From Doris montereyensis (Eukaryota > Mollusca > Gastropoda > Nudibranchia > Dorididae), in the NCBI GenBank assembly GCA_037039925.1, contig JAXRKP010000575.1, positions 65,001-129,000 on the forward strand: a DNA stretch of 64,000 nucleotides, written 5' to 3'. Under the pieces are notes generated by a model that saw only the letters and a list, made by a program, of their open reading frames with translations, was not told the DNA's origin and made no database searches. Made by a program: the position numbers and the translations under genes. Positions 63,327 to 64,000 of this stretch are shown here, one piece after another (position 1 is the first letter of the stretch; each line of letters opens with the position of its first letter).

Positions 63327-63975
63327 AGACATCATTACAGCTTTAAGACATCATCACAGCTTTACAAGATCATCACAGCTTTAAAAACATCATTACAGCT
63401 TTAAGACATGATCATGGCTTTAAGACATCACCACAGCTTTAAGAAATAATCACAGCTTTAAGACATCATCACAGCTTCAAGACATCATCACAGCTTTAAG
63501 ACATCATTACAGCTTTAAGACATTGCAGCTTTAAGACATCATTACACTTTAAGACATCATTACAGGTTTAAGACATCATTACAGCTTTAAGACATCACAG
63601 CTTTAAGACATCATTACAGCTTTCAGACATCATGGCTTTAAGACATCATCACTGCTTTAAGACATCATCACAGCTTTAAGACATTATTACAGCTTTAAGA
63701 CATTATTACAGTTTTGAGACATCACGGCCTTAAGGCATCATCACAGCTTTAAGACATCATCACAGCTTTAAGACATCATCACAGCTTTAAGACATCATTA
63801 CAGCTTTAAGATATCATCACAGCTTTAAGACATCATCACAGCTTTAAGACATCATCACAGCTTTAAGACATCATCACAGCTTTAAGACATGATTACAGTT
63901 TTAAGATCATCACAAATTTAAGACATCGTCACGGCTTTAAGACATCATTACAGCTTTAAGACATCATCACAGTTT
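63327..63975. repeat. 19-bp minisatellite, right part
   Basis: Continuation of the 61585-62243 array, slightly more degenerate, ending about 25 bp before the window edge. Confidence 0.94.
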
Positions 63976-64000
63976 AAGGATTTTCCCGTTTTTTGTCATG

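Overview
The window is eukaryotic and invertebrate in character. It has split genes with GT/AG introns, abundant LINE, Gypsy, Polinton and SINE debris, very long (CT)n tracts and many kilobase-scale minisatellites. A molluscan source, probably a gastropod, is my inference. It rests on the kind of tRNA-head SINE present, the overall repeat style and the many AGATCTAGAT-type words. No prokaryotic features, rRNA, tRNA gene or CRISPR array were seen.

The genic content is two tandem paralogues of one aldo-keto reductase (AKR), both on the + strand. Copy A spans about 4.7-39.1 kb and has eight recognisable coding exons with huge repeat-filled introns. It looks like a decaying gene: exon 1 has lost its in-frame ATG, exon 4 has several indels and exon 6 has a frameshift. 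Copy B starts at 52.8 kb. Its first five coding exons are clean and it runs off the right edge. The catalytic Asp, Tyr, Lys and His of the AKR family are encoded by exons 2, 2, 3 and 4.

Layout: 1-4.6 kb is upstream DNA with short repeats. 4.8-13.9 kb is intron 1 of copy A, a chain of at least six unrelated minisatellites. 14.3-25.9 kb is a 22-bp minisatellite split by a 9.35-kb dead Polinton/Maverick with 212-bp terminal inverted repeats and a 6-bp target duplication. 26.6-28.06 kb is a polypyrimidine tract. 29.1-29.7 kb is a 35-bp array ending at a splice acceptor. 29.86-30.25 kb is (CAATT)n. 30.96-36.17 kb is a 30-bp array. 40.4-50.1 kb is nested retrotransposon debris, followed by P-element-like transposase remnants at 50.2-51.7 kb. 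55.0-58.5 kb is nested LINE debris inside intron 2 of copy B. 61.6-64.0 kb is a 19-bp array interrupted by a 1.08-kb element with G-rich ends.

The most unusual observation is that several minisatellites are made from the ends of the gene's own exons. The 3' end of an exon plus its GT splice donor is tandemly repeated into the following intron: 3 copies at exon 1 of A, 3 at exon 3 of A, 4 at exon 3 of B (the last without GT), and about 170 at exon 6 of A. The repeat spacing in each is a multiple of three (69, 111, 96/99 and 30 bp). A 35-bp array before exon 5 of A likewise resembles an amplified acceptor region. I call these donor or acceptor satellites; whether they affect splicing is unknown.
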